Shown: positions 49,246 to 57,867 of the stretch, piece after piece
Layout: each line of letters opens with the position of its first letter
How positions within the stretch are numbered: position 1 is the stretch's first letter
NCBI RefSeq assembly: GCF_002295115.1
Contig: NZ_NSFV01000003.1
Coordinates: 558,001 to 622,000 of the forward strand
From: Mesorhizobium sp. WSM4311
Lineage (GTDB): Bacteria > Pseudomonadota > Alphaproteobacteria > Rhizobiales > Rhizobiaceae
Length of the DNA: 64,000 nt
Reading direction: 5' to 3'
The notes under the pieces: model-generated
What the model saw: the letters and a program-made list of their open reading frames with translations, nothing else
Told to the model about the DNA's origin: nothing
Database searches by the model: none
Position numbers and translations under genes: made by a program

Positions 49246-51339
49246 CTATTTCCACATGCCGCGCATGCGCGCGCCGATATCGACGCGCACGTCCGGCCGG
49301 GGCGCCCTGCCCTGTGCCGCCTGTGCGCCCGGCCACGACATCTGCTGGAACGCGGCGAGAATCGAAGCCGGGATAAAGCGCGTGCGTGAGGCATAGAGAT
49401 GGCGATCGCCGCGCGCGGCCTGGCCATGGGGAAAGAAGCGCTGCGGCATGACGAGGTTGAGGCAGTCCTTGGCCCGCGTCATCGCCACATAGAGCAGCCG
49501 GCGCTCCTCCTCGATATCTTCCTTGGTGCCGACGCCGAGATCGGCCGGGATGCAGCCATCGACGGTGTTGAGCACGAAGACGTTCTTCCACTCCTGGCCC
49601 TTGGCCGAGTGGATGGTCGAAAGGATCAGATAGTCCTCGTCACGATGCGGCGGTCCAGCCTGGTCGCTGGTCGCATCAGGCGGATCGAGCGTGAGCTCGG
49701 TCAGGAAGCGCTCGCGCGAGGCGTAGCCCGAGCCGATCTGCTCGAGTTGCAACAGGTCGGCGCGGCGTGTGATGGCATCCTCATGGATGCGTTCCAGATG
49801 TGGTTCGTACCAGAGCCTGACCTGTTCGAGATCGGCTGGCCATTTGGCGCCGGCCCGCAGGCCGGAATAGAGCGAGACGAAACCGGGCCAGTCGTCCGCC
49901 GCGCGCTGCGGCGGCCGCCATCCGGCCAAGCCCATCGCTTCATCCAGCGCTGTCGTCATCGTCTCGACGATCTGCGCGGCAGCCGAAGGGCCGATACCCG
50001 GCATCAGCTGCAGAACGCGAAAGCCGGCGACGCGGTCACGCGGGTTTTCGGCAAAGCGCAGCACAGCCAGCACATCCTTGACATGGGCGGCATCGAGGAA
50101 TTTCAGGCCACCGAACTTGACGAAGGGAATGTTGCGCCGCGTCAGCTCGATCTCCAGCGGCCCGCTGTGGTGCGAGGCGCGAAACAGCACCGCCTGCGAT
50201 TTCAGTGCCGTACCGGCCTCGCGCTCGGCGAGGATGGTATCGCAGACGAAGTTGGCCTGCTCGACCTCGTCGCGGACGCTGACCAGCCTTGGCTTGTCTG
50301 ATGATTTGCGCTCCGACCAAAGGTTCTTGGTGAAGCGCTCCGAGGCCTCGCCGATCACCGCATTGGCGGCGGCCAGAATGGTTTCCGTCGAGCGGTAATT
50401 GCGCTCCAGCATCACCACATCGGCGGCCTGCCCGAACTGTGTTGGAAAATCGAGGATGTTGCGCACCTCGGCGGCGCGGAACGAATAGATCGACTGCGCA
50501 TCGTCGCCGACCACCGTCAGCCCGGCGCCGTCGGGTTTCAGTGCCATCAGGATCGAAGCCTGCAGGCGGTTGGTGTCCTGGTATTCGTCGACCAGAACAT
50601 GGTCGAAACGCCCGCCCAGATGCGCCGCTATGTCCGGCTCGGCCGCCATCTGCGCCCAGTAGAGCAGCAGATCGTCATAGTCGAGCACGTTCTGCGCCTG
50701 CTTGGCCTCGACGTAACCGGCGAACAGGTGCTTCAACTGCTCGGCCCAGCCGGCGCACCAGGGGAAGGCCGACCCCAGCACTTCGCCGAGCGGAGCCTGC
50801 GCGTTGACGGCGCGCGAGTAGATGGCAAGGCAGGTGCCCTTGGTCGGAAAGCGCGCTTCCGTTTTCGAGAAGCCGAGTTCGTGGCGCACCAGATTCATCA
50901 GGTCGGCGGAATCCTCGCGATCATGGATGGTGAAGGCCGGGTCGAGGCCGATCTCCAGCGCATAGTCGCGCAATAGCCGGGCGCCGATGCCGTGAAAAGT
51001 GCCGGCCCAGGTCAGCGCATCGGTGATCACCGCGGCGTCGCGGCCGAGCACCTCGCCGGCAATACGTTCGACACGTTTCGCCATTTCGGATGCGGCGCGC
51101 CGGGAAAAGGTCATCAGCAAGATACGGCGCGGGTCGGCACCCCTGACGATGAGATGAGCGACGCGATGCGCCAGCGTGTTGGTCTTGCCCGAGCCGGCGC
51201 CGGCAATGACCAGCAACGGCCCGGCGATCTTGCCGTCACCATGCTCGACGGCCTGGCGCTGGGCATCGTTCAGCCGCGCGAGATAGGCGGGCTGGGCAGT
51301 CGATTCCACAAAGGTCGAATCATGAGCGGCGAGGTTCAT
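49246..51339 (-). CDS. UvrD/Rep-family ATP-dependent DNA helicase
   Basis: At 697 residues with superfamily 1A motifs: Q motif [12 protein letters not shown], Walker [18 protein letters not shown], motif Ia [13 protein letters not shown], motif [14 protein letters not shown], motif [17 protein letters not shown], motif [10 protein letters not shown], motif [19 protein letters not shown], motif [12 protein letters not shown]. It is slightly short for UvrD and lies next to dapB. It probably unwinds DNA in repair or fork restart. Confidence 0.93.
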   Translation of the reverse strand: MNLAAHDSTFVESTAQPAYLARLNDAQRQAVEHGDGKIAGPLLVIAGAGSGKTNTLAHRVAHLIVRGADPRRILLMTFSRRAASEMAKRVERIAGEVLGRDAAVITDALTWAGTFHGIGARLLRDYALEIGLDPAFTIHDREDSADLMNLVRHELGFSKTEARFPTKGTCLAIYSRAVNAQAPLGEVLGSAFPWCAGWAEQLKHLFAGYVEAKQAQNVLDYDDLLLYWAQMAAEPDIAAHLGGRFDHVLVDEYQDTNRLQASILMALKPDGAGLTVVGDDAQSIYSFRAAEVRNILDFPTQFGQAADVVMLERNYRSTETILAAANAVIGEASERFTKNLWSERKSSDKPRLVSVRDEVEQANFVCDTILAEREAGTALKSQAVLFRASHHSGPLEIELTRRNIPFVKFGGLKFLDAAHVKDVLAVLRFAENPRDRVAGFRVLQLMPGIGPSAAAQIVETMTTALDEAMGLAGWRPPQRAADDWPGFVSLYSGLRAGAKWPADLEQVRLWYEPHLERIHEDAITRRADLLQLEQIGSGYASRERFLTELTLDPPDATSDQAGPPHRDEDYLILSTIHSAKGQEWKNVFVLNTVDGCIPADLGVGTKEDIEEERRLLYVAMTRAKDCLNLVMPQRFFPHGQAARGDRHLYASRTRFIPASILAAFQQMSWPGAQAAQGRAPRPDVRVDIGARMRGMWK

Positions 51340-51417
51340 CGCCCATCAAGCATCGTTTCCGCTTTGTTCGCAACATAGAAGCTTTGCGACGGCCCCTTGG
51401 TCTTGGCGCAACTCTCA

Positions 51418-51477
51418 AGGGAAAGCGCTACGCTTTTCCAGGGAAAACCGCTTCACACTTTTCCTGGAATTGCTCTA
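51418..51477. repeat. Probable dispersed rhizobial intergenic palindromic repeat
   Basis: The segment reads AAGCGCTACGCTTTTCC, AAACCGCTTCACACTTTTCC and TGGAATTGCTCTA, with internal inverted similarity. I recall such sequences from many Mesorhizobium intergenic regions. It lies between the helicase promoter side and the next small gene. Confidence 0.45.
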
Positions 51478-51648
51478 CCGCCGGGGATCGACACCCATGG
51501 CCGCCGATTGGCGGCGCAGAGCTTCGCGGTCACTTCTCGGCGCGGGCAGCAACAGGGGATTGATGTCGCCGGGCACGTCATCGATCATCTTGCGCGCGAG
51601 GCGGTAAGCGAGAAAGGCAAAAGTACCTGCCAGAAGCAAACGGATCAT
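51475..51648 (-). CDS. Small membrane-anchored protein of unknown function
   Basis: A 57-residue protein with a hydrophobic N-terminus (MIRLLLAGTFAFLAYRLAR) and an acidic/basic tail (PRSDREALRRQSAAMG). AGGAG is 8 bases before the ATG at 51648. No family recognised. Confidence 0.55.
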   Translation of the reverse strand: MIRLLLAGTFAFLAYRLARKMIDDVPGDINPLLLPAPRSDREALRRQSAAMGVDPRR

Positions 51649-51758
51649 GCCGCGGTCTCCTCTGATGAGGGTCAACCGGAAACATGACGGTTTGTTCCAT
51701 CGCGCCAAGTTCGCAACCAAACCGATGGCGGGTCGTTGAAAGCAAGGAGGCGATAGCG

Positions 51759-51911
51759 ATGAAGAAGCTAGGATTAGCCCTTGTCCTGGTCGCTTTGGCT
51801 GTCTCGGCCTGCGACAACAAATTGCCACCGACCAAGGCTCCTGGTGCCGAACAAAGCTCCTATGCCAGCAATCCTGTCATGAACACGGAGAGTGTTGGGC
51901 AACTGAGATGA
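51759..51911 (+). CDS. Small lipoprotein
   Basis: A 50-residue protein: signal MKKLGLALVLVALA and a lipobox AVSAC, with the mature part CDNKLPPTKAPGAEQSSYAS. AAGGAGG precedes the ATG. It should be an outer- or inner-membrane lipoprotein of unknown role. Confidence 0.75.
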   Translation: MKKLGLALVLVALAVSACDNKLPPTKAPGAEQSSYASNPVMNTESVGQLR

Positions 51912-51940
51912 TCCCGGTGCACTGAGGACCCGTCGAAACC

Positions 51941-52162
51941 TCATTGCATTGCCGCGATGCATTCTTCGAGCCGCTCGAGGCGGAACTTGGCATTGCGCAA
52001 TTCGTGCCCGGCGTCCTGTTGCAACTGACGGCCTCGGGCCGGGAATGCCATTGTAAGGTTTCTTTCGAGTTCGGCGATGCGCGCACGCACCTGCCGCGCC
52101 TCATCCTGACGCAACGCCCTTATCCAGTTCCGCCCGCGCATTGGCCTTCCCGCAACAGCCAA
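51941..52162 (-). CDS. Possible small coiled-coil protein
   Basis: A 73-residue frame whose second half (RQVRARIAELERNLTMAFPA, AKFRLERLEECIAAMQ) forms two amphipathic helices. There is no strong ribosome-binding site and the first 20 residues are Arg-rich. It may be real from a downstream start or may be chance. Confidence 0.35.
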   Translation of the reverse strand: MAVAGRPMRGRNWIRALRQDEARQVRARIAELERNLTMAFPARGRQLQQDAGHELRNAKFRLERLEECIAAMQ

Positions 52163-52263
52163 GGACCAGCGTCTTCCATGCCAGAAAGACGCTAACGCCC
52201 TGCATGTGCGAATATTCTAAATTTAATGAATGCTAATTTACCAGGCGGTCGGCGCGGGAAGAA

Positions 52264-52297
52264 GGCCGGCGCCGCTTGGGAGGAGAAGGCGCCGGCC
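52264..52297. repeat. Perfect 10-bp inverted repeat
   Basis: GGCCGGCGCC (52264-52273) and GGCGCCGGCC (52288-52297) flank a 14-base loop that contains GGGAGGAGAA. There is no T-tract. It lies in the short gap before the amidohydrolase gene end and may form a strong RNA hairpin. Confidence 0.5.
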
Positions 52298-52431
52298 AAG
52301 CGGATAAATCAGGTCCGCCGCACCACACAGCCTAGCTGAGTCTTGCCGCTGCGTCATGTGGGATCGCGGATTTCGGCCTTTTCCAGGCGTTTTCCACCGG
52401 CAAAGGCGTGCCGAAGGGGGTCCGCGGCCGG

Positions 52432-53592
52432 TCAAATTCCGAGCCGTTGCCTGGCGATGGCGGCATGGAAGCTGGCGCCGAAGACCAGCCCGTCATCATT
52501 GAAGTCATAGCTGGAATTGTGCAGCGGCGCCGAGGCCTCGCCATTGCCGAGGAACACGAAGCAGCCCGGCACGTGATCGAGGAATCGGGCAAAATCCTCC
52601 GACGCCGTCATCGGCTCGCGGGCAACCGCGACATTGCCGGGATCGAAGATCTTCTTGGCGGCGGCGAAGGCCGCCTCGACCAGTTCGGCATCATTGTGCA
52701 AAGGCACGAATTCTCTGGTGTAATGGACCTCGGCGGCAATGTTGTAGGCGGCCGCGGTGCCCTCGGCGATGGTGCGCATCTGGCGTTCGATCGCCGCGCT
52801 GACCTCGGGGCGAAAACTGCGCGTATCGCCGAGGATGCGGGCAAGACCAGGCAGCGCATTGCGGGTGCCATCGGTGATCAGTTCGGTCACCGAAACCACC
52901 GCTATGTCGGCCGGGCTCAGGCGGCGCGAAACGATGGTCTGCAGATTGGTGACCAGCGCACAGGCGGCGACCAGCGTTTCGTTGCCCGAATGCGGCCGCG
53001 CCGCGTGGCCGCCGAACCCCCTGAGCACGATCTCGAAATTATCCTCTGCCGACATGACAGGGCCGGCACGGGTCTCGAAATGCCCGACGGGAAGGCCAGG
53101 CATGTTGTGCAGGCCAAAGATCTCGTCGAAGGGAAAGCGCTGCATCAGGCCGTCGTCGAGCATGGCCAGCGCGCCCCTGCCCCACTCCTCGGCCGGCTGG
53201 AAGATGAAGCGCACGGTGCCGTCGAAACCACCCTCACCCGCCAGCAGCTTTGCCGCGCCAAGCAGCATGGCGGTGTGGCCGTCATGGCCGCAGGCGTGCA
53301 TGACGCCGGGATTGCCGGAGCGGTAGGGCGCGCTCGATTGCTCCGATATGCGCAGCGCATCCATGTCGGCGCGCAACGCAATGGCACGGTTGCCGGTGCC
53401 GCGCTTCAAAGTGCCGACGACGCCGGTGCCGCCGACACCCTCGGCGACATCGTCCAGGCCGAATTCCCGCAGCTTGGCCGCGACGAAGGCCGCAGTGCGT
53501 TTCTCCTCGAAGCCGAATTCGGGGTGCGCGTGCAGGTCGCGCCGCCAATTGATCATCTCTCGCTTCAGCGTTTCTGGATCGAGTTCAGCCAT
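52432..53592 (-). CDS. M20-family amidohydrolase (hippurate hydrolase-like)
   Basis: At 386 residues: WRRDLHAHPEFGFEEKRTA, the metal site MHACGHDGHTAMLLGAAKLL, then FIFQPAEEWGRGALAMLDDG. Such enzymes cut N-acyl or N-carbamoyl amino acids. It ends the operon with the carbamoylase and ammonia-lyase genes, 5 bases downstream of the former. Confidence 0.88.
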   Translation of the reverse strand: MAELDPETLKREMINWRRDLHAHPEFGFEEKRTAAFVAAKLREFGLDDVAEGVGGTGVVGTLKRGTGNRAIALRADMDALRISEQSSAPYRSGNPGVMHACGHDGHTAMLLGAAKLLAGEGGFDGTVRFIFQPAEEWGRGALAMLDDGLMQRFPFDEIFGLHNMPGLPVGHFETRAGPVMSAEDNFEIVLRGFGGHAARPHSGNETLVAACALVTNLQTIVSRRLSPADIAVVSVTELITDGTRNALPGLARILGDTRSFRPEVSAAIERQMRTIAEGTAAAYNIAAEVHYTREFVPLHNDAELVEAAFAAAKKIFDPGNVAVAREPMTASEDFARFLDHVPGCFVFLGNGEASAPLHNSSYDFNDDGLVFGASFHAAIARQRLGI

Positions 53593-53597
53593 TTTGT

Positions 53598-54830
53598 TCA
53601 GCCCTTGAGCGCGGCGAGTTCAGCGACGACATCAAGCAGGATGTTGGCACCGGCAACAAGCTCGGCATCCTCGGTGTATTCATGCGGGCTGTGGCTGATG
53701 CCTCCGGCGCTCGGCACGAAGATCATCGCCGCCGGCGCCATGCGCGCGATCATCTGCGCGTCATGGCCGGCGCCCGAGGTCATTCGCCGCGAGGCAAGCC
53801 CGCGCTTCCTGGCGGCAGCCTCGATCAATTCGACGACCTGCCTGTCGAAGACAACCGGCTCGAAGCGGGCCAGCCGCTCGACCGACACGGTGATGCCCTC
53901 GGCGGCGAGCTGTTCGAGAAAGGCGGCCAGCGACGCCTCCTGTGCTTGCAGGCGCTGCTCGTCGGGATCGCGCAGGTCGACGGTGAAGACGGCGCGCGAT
54001 GGGATGACGTTGATGGCATTCGGCTCGAATCGCATCGTGCCGACGGTGGCAACGGTCGGCGCGTTGGAGGCCGCTGCAAGGTCATGCAGGAAGGTGACCA
54101 CGCGTGCCGCGGCATATCCGGCGTCGCAGCGCATCGACATCGGCGTGGTGCCGGCATGGTTGGCGACGCCATCGAGGGTGATGCGCTGCCAGGAGATGCC
54201 TTGCAGGGTCTCCACCGCGCCGATCGGAATGCCTTCGCGCTCCAGGAGCGGCCCCTGTTCAATGTGCAGTTCGACATAGAGGTGCGGCTTGAGAAAGCCG
54301 GGTTCGCGTTCCCCCGCATAGCCGATACGGGCGAGTTCCTGCCCGAGCGTGCTGCCGTCGGTGCCGACAGCGGCGAGCGCCGCCTCGACATCGACGCCGC
54401 CGGCATGGACCAGCGAGCCCATCATGTCGGGGGAGAAGCGCACGCCCTCCTCATTGGTGAAGGCCGCGACGGCGAGCGGGCGCGCCGGCGGGAAACCCGA
54501 CGCCTTCAGCGTCTCGATCACCTCCAGCCCGGCAAGCACGCCGTAGCAGCCATCATAGATGCCGGCGTCGATGACTGTATCGATGTGCGAGCCGATGAGC
54601 AGCGGCGCTTCGCCCGCATTGCCGGCACTTTGCCAGATGCCGAAAATGTTGCCGATGCGGTCGATAGCGACATCGAGCCCGGCCTGCCGCAGCCAGCCGA
54701 GGAAGAGGTCGCGGCCCTGTCTGTCGGTGTCGGAGGCCGCGAGCCGGGTCAGCCTGCCCTCGCCGTCGCGGCCAACGGCGCCGAGTTCGCGGATACGGCC
54801 AACCAGGCGCTGTGCATCGACAGCAATCAT
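53598..54830 (-). CDS. Zn-dependent hydrolase of allantoate amidohydrolase / carbamoylase family
   Basis: At 410 residues: LIGSHIDTVIDAGIYDGCYG with the metal His and Asp, AFTNEEGVRFSPDMMGS, LHIEQGPLLEREG and the C-terminal SGAGHDAQMIARM. Members cleave N-carbamoyl-amino acids, allantoate or ureidoglycolate. It overlaps the ammonia-lyase gene by 4 bases. Confidence 0.88.
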   Translation of the reverse strand: MIAVDAQRLVGRIRELGAVGRDGEGRLTRLAASDTDRQGRDLFLGWLRQAGLDVAIDRIGNIFGIWQSAGNAGEAPLLIGSHIDTVIDAGIYDGCYGVLAGLEVIETLKASGFPPARPLAVAAFTNEEGVRFSPDMMGSLVHAGGVDVEAALAAVGTDGSTLGQELARIGYAGEREPGFLKPHLYVELHIEQGPLLEREGIPIGAVETLQGISWQRITLDGVANHAGTTPMSMRCDAGYAAARVVTFLHDLAAASNAPTVATVGTMRFEPNAINVIPSRAVFTVDLRDPDEQRLQAQEASLAAFLEQLAAEGITVSVERLARFEPVVFDRQVVELIEAAARKRGLASRRMTSGAGHDAQMIARMAPAAMIFVPSAGGISHSPHEYTEDAELVAGANILLDVVAELAALKG

Positions 54831-56035
54831 GCTGTTGCCTCGGCAGCGAGCTTGCCGGCCAGCACCTCGGCCGGGCTCAAGCCGACCAGTTCGGCATAGC
54901 GATGCGGGTCGGTGGCGCCTTCGGTGTTGACCACCAGCACGCGGGATTTGCCGTCGAGGCCTAGATCGGCCCTGTTTTCGGCCATCGCCCGGACCAGTCC
55001 GGCAAGACCGACGCCGCCGCTCTCGCCGGCGACGATCACCGGATCGCTGCCGGCAGGCCGGGCCAGCCGCCGCATCACCGCGACGGCGTCGTCCTCGTCC
55101 ACGGTCATGAAGGCATCGGCGACGCGCGCCAGCACGCGCCAGGCGACCTGAGAGGCCTCATAGCATTCAAGCATGGCCATGACCGTCGGCTGGTCGTGCG
55201 CCACCTTGACCACATGCCCTGCCCGGGCAGCCGCGACAACGCAGGCCGCGCGCGCCGGCTCGACGACGGTGAAGGTCGGCCTGGCGTCGCCGAGCACGAT
55301 GGCGAGATGGCCGGCCACCGCCGCGGCAATGCCGCCAACGCCGGCCTGGACGAAGACATGGGTTGGCGGTTCGCCGAGTTGGCGCAGCGCTTCGCGCACG
55401 ATCGCCGTATAGCCCTGCATGACCAGGCCGGGGATGCGCTCATAACCGGGCCACGACGTATCCGACACCACGCTCCAGCCCTTCTCGGCCGCGACCTGCG
55501 CCGCTTGCCTGACCGAATCGTCATAATTGCCATCGACGCGAACCATCTCGGCGCCGTAGCGGGCTATGGCAGCAATGCGCCCGTCGCTGACGCCGGCATG
55601 GACAAAGATCACGGCCCTAGCGCCAGCAAGCTCGGCGCCTTGCGCGACCGAGCGGCCGTGATTGCCGTCGGTGGCGCAGGCAAATGTCATCTTCGCGGCG
55701 ACCGAGCGAACATCGGCACGATCGAGATCCTCGATATCGACGGGGCGGCCAAGGCGCTTGCCGGCCTCTTCCAGCACCAGGCGGAAAACAGCATAGGCGC
55801 CGCCCAGCGCCTTGAAGCTGCCCAGGCCGAGACGAAAGCCCTCATCCTTGACATGCAGCTCAGCGAGGCCAAGTTCGCCCGCCAGCGTCGGCAGCGCGTG
55901 CAGCGGCGTCATCGCGTGATTGTCACGATGGGCGAGAAAGCGCTCGACCGTGTCCGCGCCCGCGATCCCGAGGGTTTCGGCATCGGTCGCATCAAGCGGC
56001 TCACCGTGCAAGGCATTGCGATTGGGCAGGAACAC
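54827..56035 (-). CDS. dpaL: Diaminopropionate ammonia-lyase
   Basis: At 402 residues with a PLP type II fold: the pyridoxal Lys in GLGSFKALGGAYA, ATDGNHGRSVAQGAELAG, QAGVGGIAAAVAGHLA and a C-terminal VVNTEGATDPHRY. The enzyme breaks 2,3-diaminopropionate to pyruvate and ammonia. It is the first gene of a three-gene operon for breakdown of an N-substituted amino acid, with a divergent Lrp regulator. Confidence 0.88.
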   Translation of the reverse strand: MFLPNRNALHGEPLDATDAETLGIAGADTVERFLAHRDNHAMTPLHALPTLAGELGLAELHVKDEGFRLGLGSFKALGGAYAVFRLVLEEAGKRLGRPVDIEDLDRADVRSVAAKMTFACATDGNHGRSVAQGAELAGARAVIFVHAGVSDGRIAAIARYGAEMVRVDGNYDDSVRQAAQVAAEKGWSVVSDTSWPGYERIPGLVMQGYTAIVREALRQLGEPPTHVFVQAGVGGIAAAVAGHLAIVLGDARPTFTVVEPARAACVVAAARAGHVVKVAHDQPTVMAMLECYEASQVAWRVLARVADAFMTVDEDDAVAVMRRLARPAGSDPVIVAGESGGVGLAGLVRAMAENRADLGLDGKSRVLVVNTEGATDPHRYAELVGLSPAEVLAGKLAAEATA

Positions 56036-56140
56036 TGGGCGCCTCCTTGGCAGTTAGCGACAACATATTGCAGGACAGGCGCAAAGAGCGCTGTAATTAG
56101 GCCTGCGAAATGCAAGTTTGTTTCACCGGGATGCCGCCCG

Positions 56141-56614
56141 TTGCCTCCATCATCGCCCTCACTCGACAGTTTCGATTTCGCCATCCTTGCCATCCTGCAG
56201 CGAGACAACACGACACCGCAGCGGCTGATCGGCGAAGCGGTGAACCTGTCGGCACCGGCGGTGCAGCGCCGCATCAAGCGCATGGAGCAGGCGGGCGTCA
56301 TTGCAAGCAATGTCGCGATCATCGAACCCGCGGCGGTCGGCCAGCCCATCTTCGTCGAGGTGGAGCTGGAAAGCGAGCGCACCGAGCTTATCGACGGGGC
56401 CAAGCGGCAATTCTCGCAAACGCCCGAAGTGCAGCAATGCTATTACGTCACCGGCGAGGCCGACTTCATCCTCGTCATCACCGTAGCCGACATGGGCGCC
56501 TATGAGGCGCTGACGCGAAAGCTGTTCTTCGGCAGCAACAATGTCCGGAAATTTCGCACCTTCGTGGCCATGGACCGCGTCAAGGTCGGGCTAACCGTGC
56601 CGTTGCCGGGTTGA
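56141..56614 (+). CDS. Lrp/AsnC-family transcriptional regulator
   Basis: At 157 residues: N-terminal helix-turn-helix (LIGEAVNLSAPAVQRRIKRM, EQAGVIASN) and the C-terminal effector domain (VQQCYYVTGEADFILVITVA). The start is a TTG at 56141 because no ATG or GTG lies in frame near the domain. It diverges from dpaL by 105 bases and probably senses the substrate of that operon. Confidence 0.85.
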   Translation: MPPSSPSLDSFDFAILAILQRDNTTPQRLIGEAVNLSAPAVQRRIKRMEQAGVIASNVAIIEPAAVGQPIFVEVELESERTELIDGAKRQFSQTPEVQQCYYVTGEADFILVITVADMGAYEALTRKLFFGSNNVRKFRTFVAMDRVKVGLTVPLPG

Positions 56615-56693
56615 GCTTGCCGGCGGGCAGGGTCCAGTCCGTCCCGCCATGCTTTTGACATTCTCAGGACGCGAATTGAGCTGGGAGGCGCGC

Positions 56694-57836
56694 TTGGACG
56701 ACACCACGACAGTAGCGATCATCGGTGCCGGGCCGGCGGGCCTGGCAGTCGCCGCATGCCTGCGGCAGGCGGGCGTCGACTTCATCATCATCGAAAAAGA
56801 GCAGCAGGCCGCGCCTGCCTGGCGGCGCCATTACGAGCGCGTCCACCTGCATACGACCAAGCGCTATTCGTCGCTGCCCTTCGTGCCCTTCCCCAAACAC
56901 TATCCGCGTTATGTGCCGCGTGCGCTCTTCGTCGACTATCTCGATGCCTACGCGCAACGCTTCGACCTCAAGCCCCGCTTTGGAGAAACGGTGAAGGCGG
57001 TCACCCGGGACAGTCGCGGCTGGCGTGTGGACGCGCTATCCAGGCCGTTGCGCGCCAAACATGTGGTGATCGCGTCAGGTTACAATGCCGAGCCCTTGCG
57101 GCCCGGATTTGCCGGTATCGATACCTTCACGGGCAAGACATTGCACAGCGCGGACTATCGCAATGCCAGGCCTTTCGCCGGTCAGTCGGTGCTGGTCATC
57201 GGCATGGGCAACACCGGTGCGGAGATTGCGCTCGATCTGGCGGAAAACGGCGCACGGCCGACGATTTCCGTGCGCGGCGGCGTTCATATCGTGCCGCGCG
57301 AACTGTTCGGCGTGCCCATCCAGATGGTCGGCATGGCCGCGCGCCTGGGGCCGCAGCGCTTCAACGATGTTCTTTTCCCGGTCATTCTCGACCTGGTGCT
57401 GGGCAGGCTGGAAAAATACGGGCTCAAACGGCCGGGACAGGGACTGCTGGAGCAGATTGCGATTGCATCGCGCATTCCGGTGATCGATGTGGGCACCATC
57501 GGCAAGATCCGCGAAGGCGCGATCAAGGTCGCGCCCGATATCGCCGAGATTTCGGAACGCGGCGCCCGTTTCGCCGACGGCAAACACGGCGAATTCGACG
57601 CGATCATCTTCGCCACCGGTTACCGGCCGGGCTATGCCAGATTTCTCGAGCCCGGCATCCAGCCGGACCGCAGTGGAGTGACCCCCAAAGCTTCGGATCT
57701 CGGCCTCTACCTCATCGGTTTCCACAATGCAGTCACCGGATTGCTGCGCGAGATCGGGATCGAGGCCCAGGCGATCGCCGACGACATAAGGCACCGGCTG
57801 AACAGGACGAAGGCGGCCGAGATCTTGCCGGTGTGA
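56694..57836 (+). CDS. FAD/NAD(P)-dependent oxidoreductase (flavin monooxygenase type)
   Basis: At 380 residues from a TTG at 56694 with GGAGG 5 bases upstream. The FAD motif is VAIIGAGPAGLAVAACLRQ, the NADPH motif SVLVIGMGNTGAEIALDLA, and FATGYRPGYARF closes the domain. Class B flavin monooxygenases of this sort oxidise amines or sulfides, and plant-like YUCCA relatives make auxin; the substrate is unknown here. Confidence 0.85.
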   Translation: MDDTTTVAIIGAGPAGLAVAACLRQAGVDFIIIEKEQQAAPAWRRHYERVHLHTTKRYSSLPFVPFPKHYPRYVPRALFVDYLDAYAQRFDLKPRFGETVKAVTRDSRGWRVDALSRPLRAKHVVIASGYNAEPLRPGFAGIDTFTGKTLHSADYRNARPFAGQSVLVIGMGNTGAEIALDLAENGARPTISVRGGVHIVPRELFGVPIQMVGMAARLGPQRFNDVLFPVILDLVLGRLEKYGLKRPGQGLLEQIAIASRIPVIDVGTIGKIREGAIKVAPDIAEISERGARFADGKHGEFDAIIFATGYRPGYARFLEPGIQPDRSGVTPKASDLGLYLIGFHNAVTGLLREIGIEAQAIADDIRHRLNRTKAAEILPV

Positions 57837-57867
57837 TGGGCTCGCGGACGACCTGGTTCCGCCCGGC

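Noticed and set aside
55196..56140. Long plus-strand frame opposite dpaL leading into the Lrp gene
   Set aside because: It is the antisense of dpaL; only the part from 56141 has Lrp sequence.
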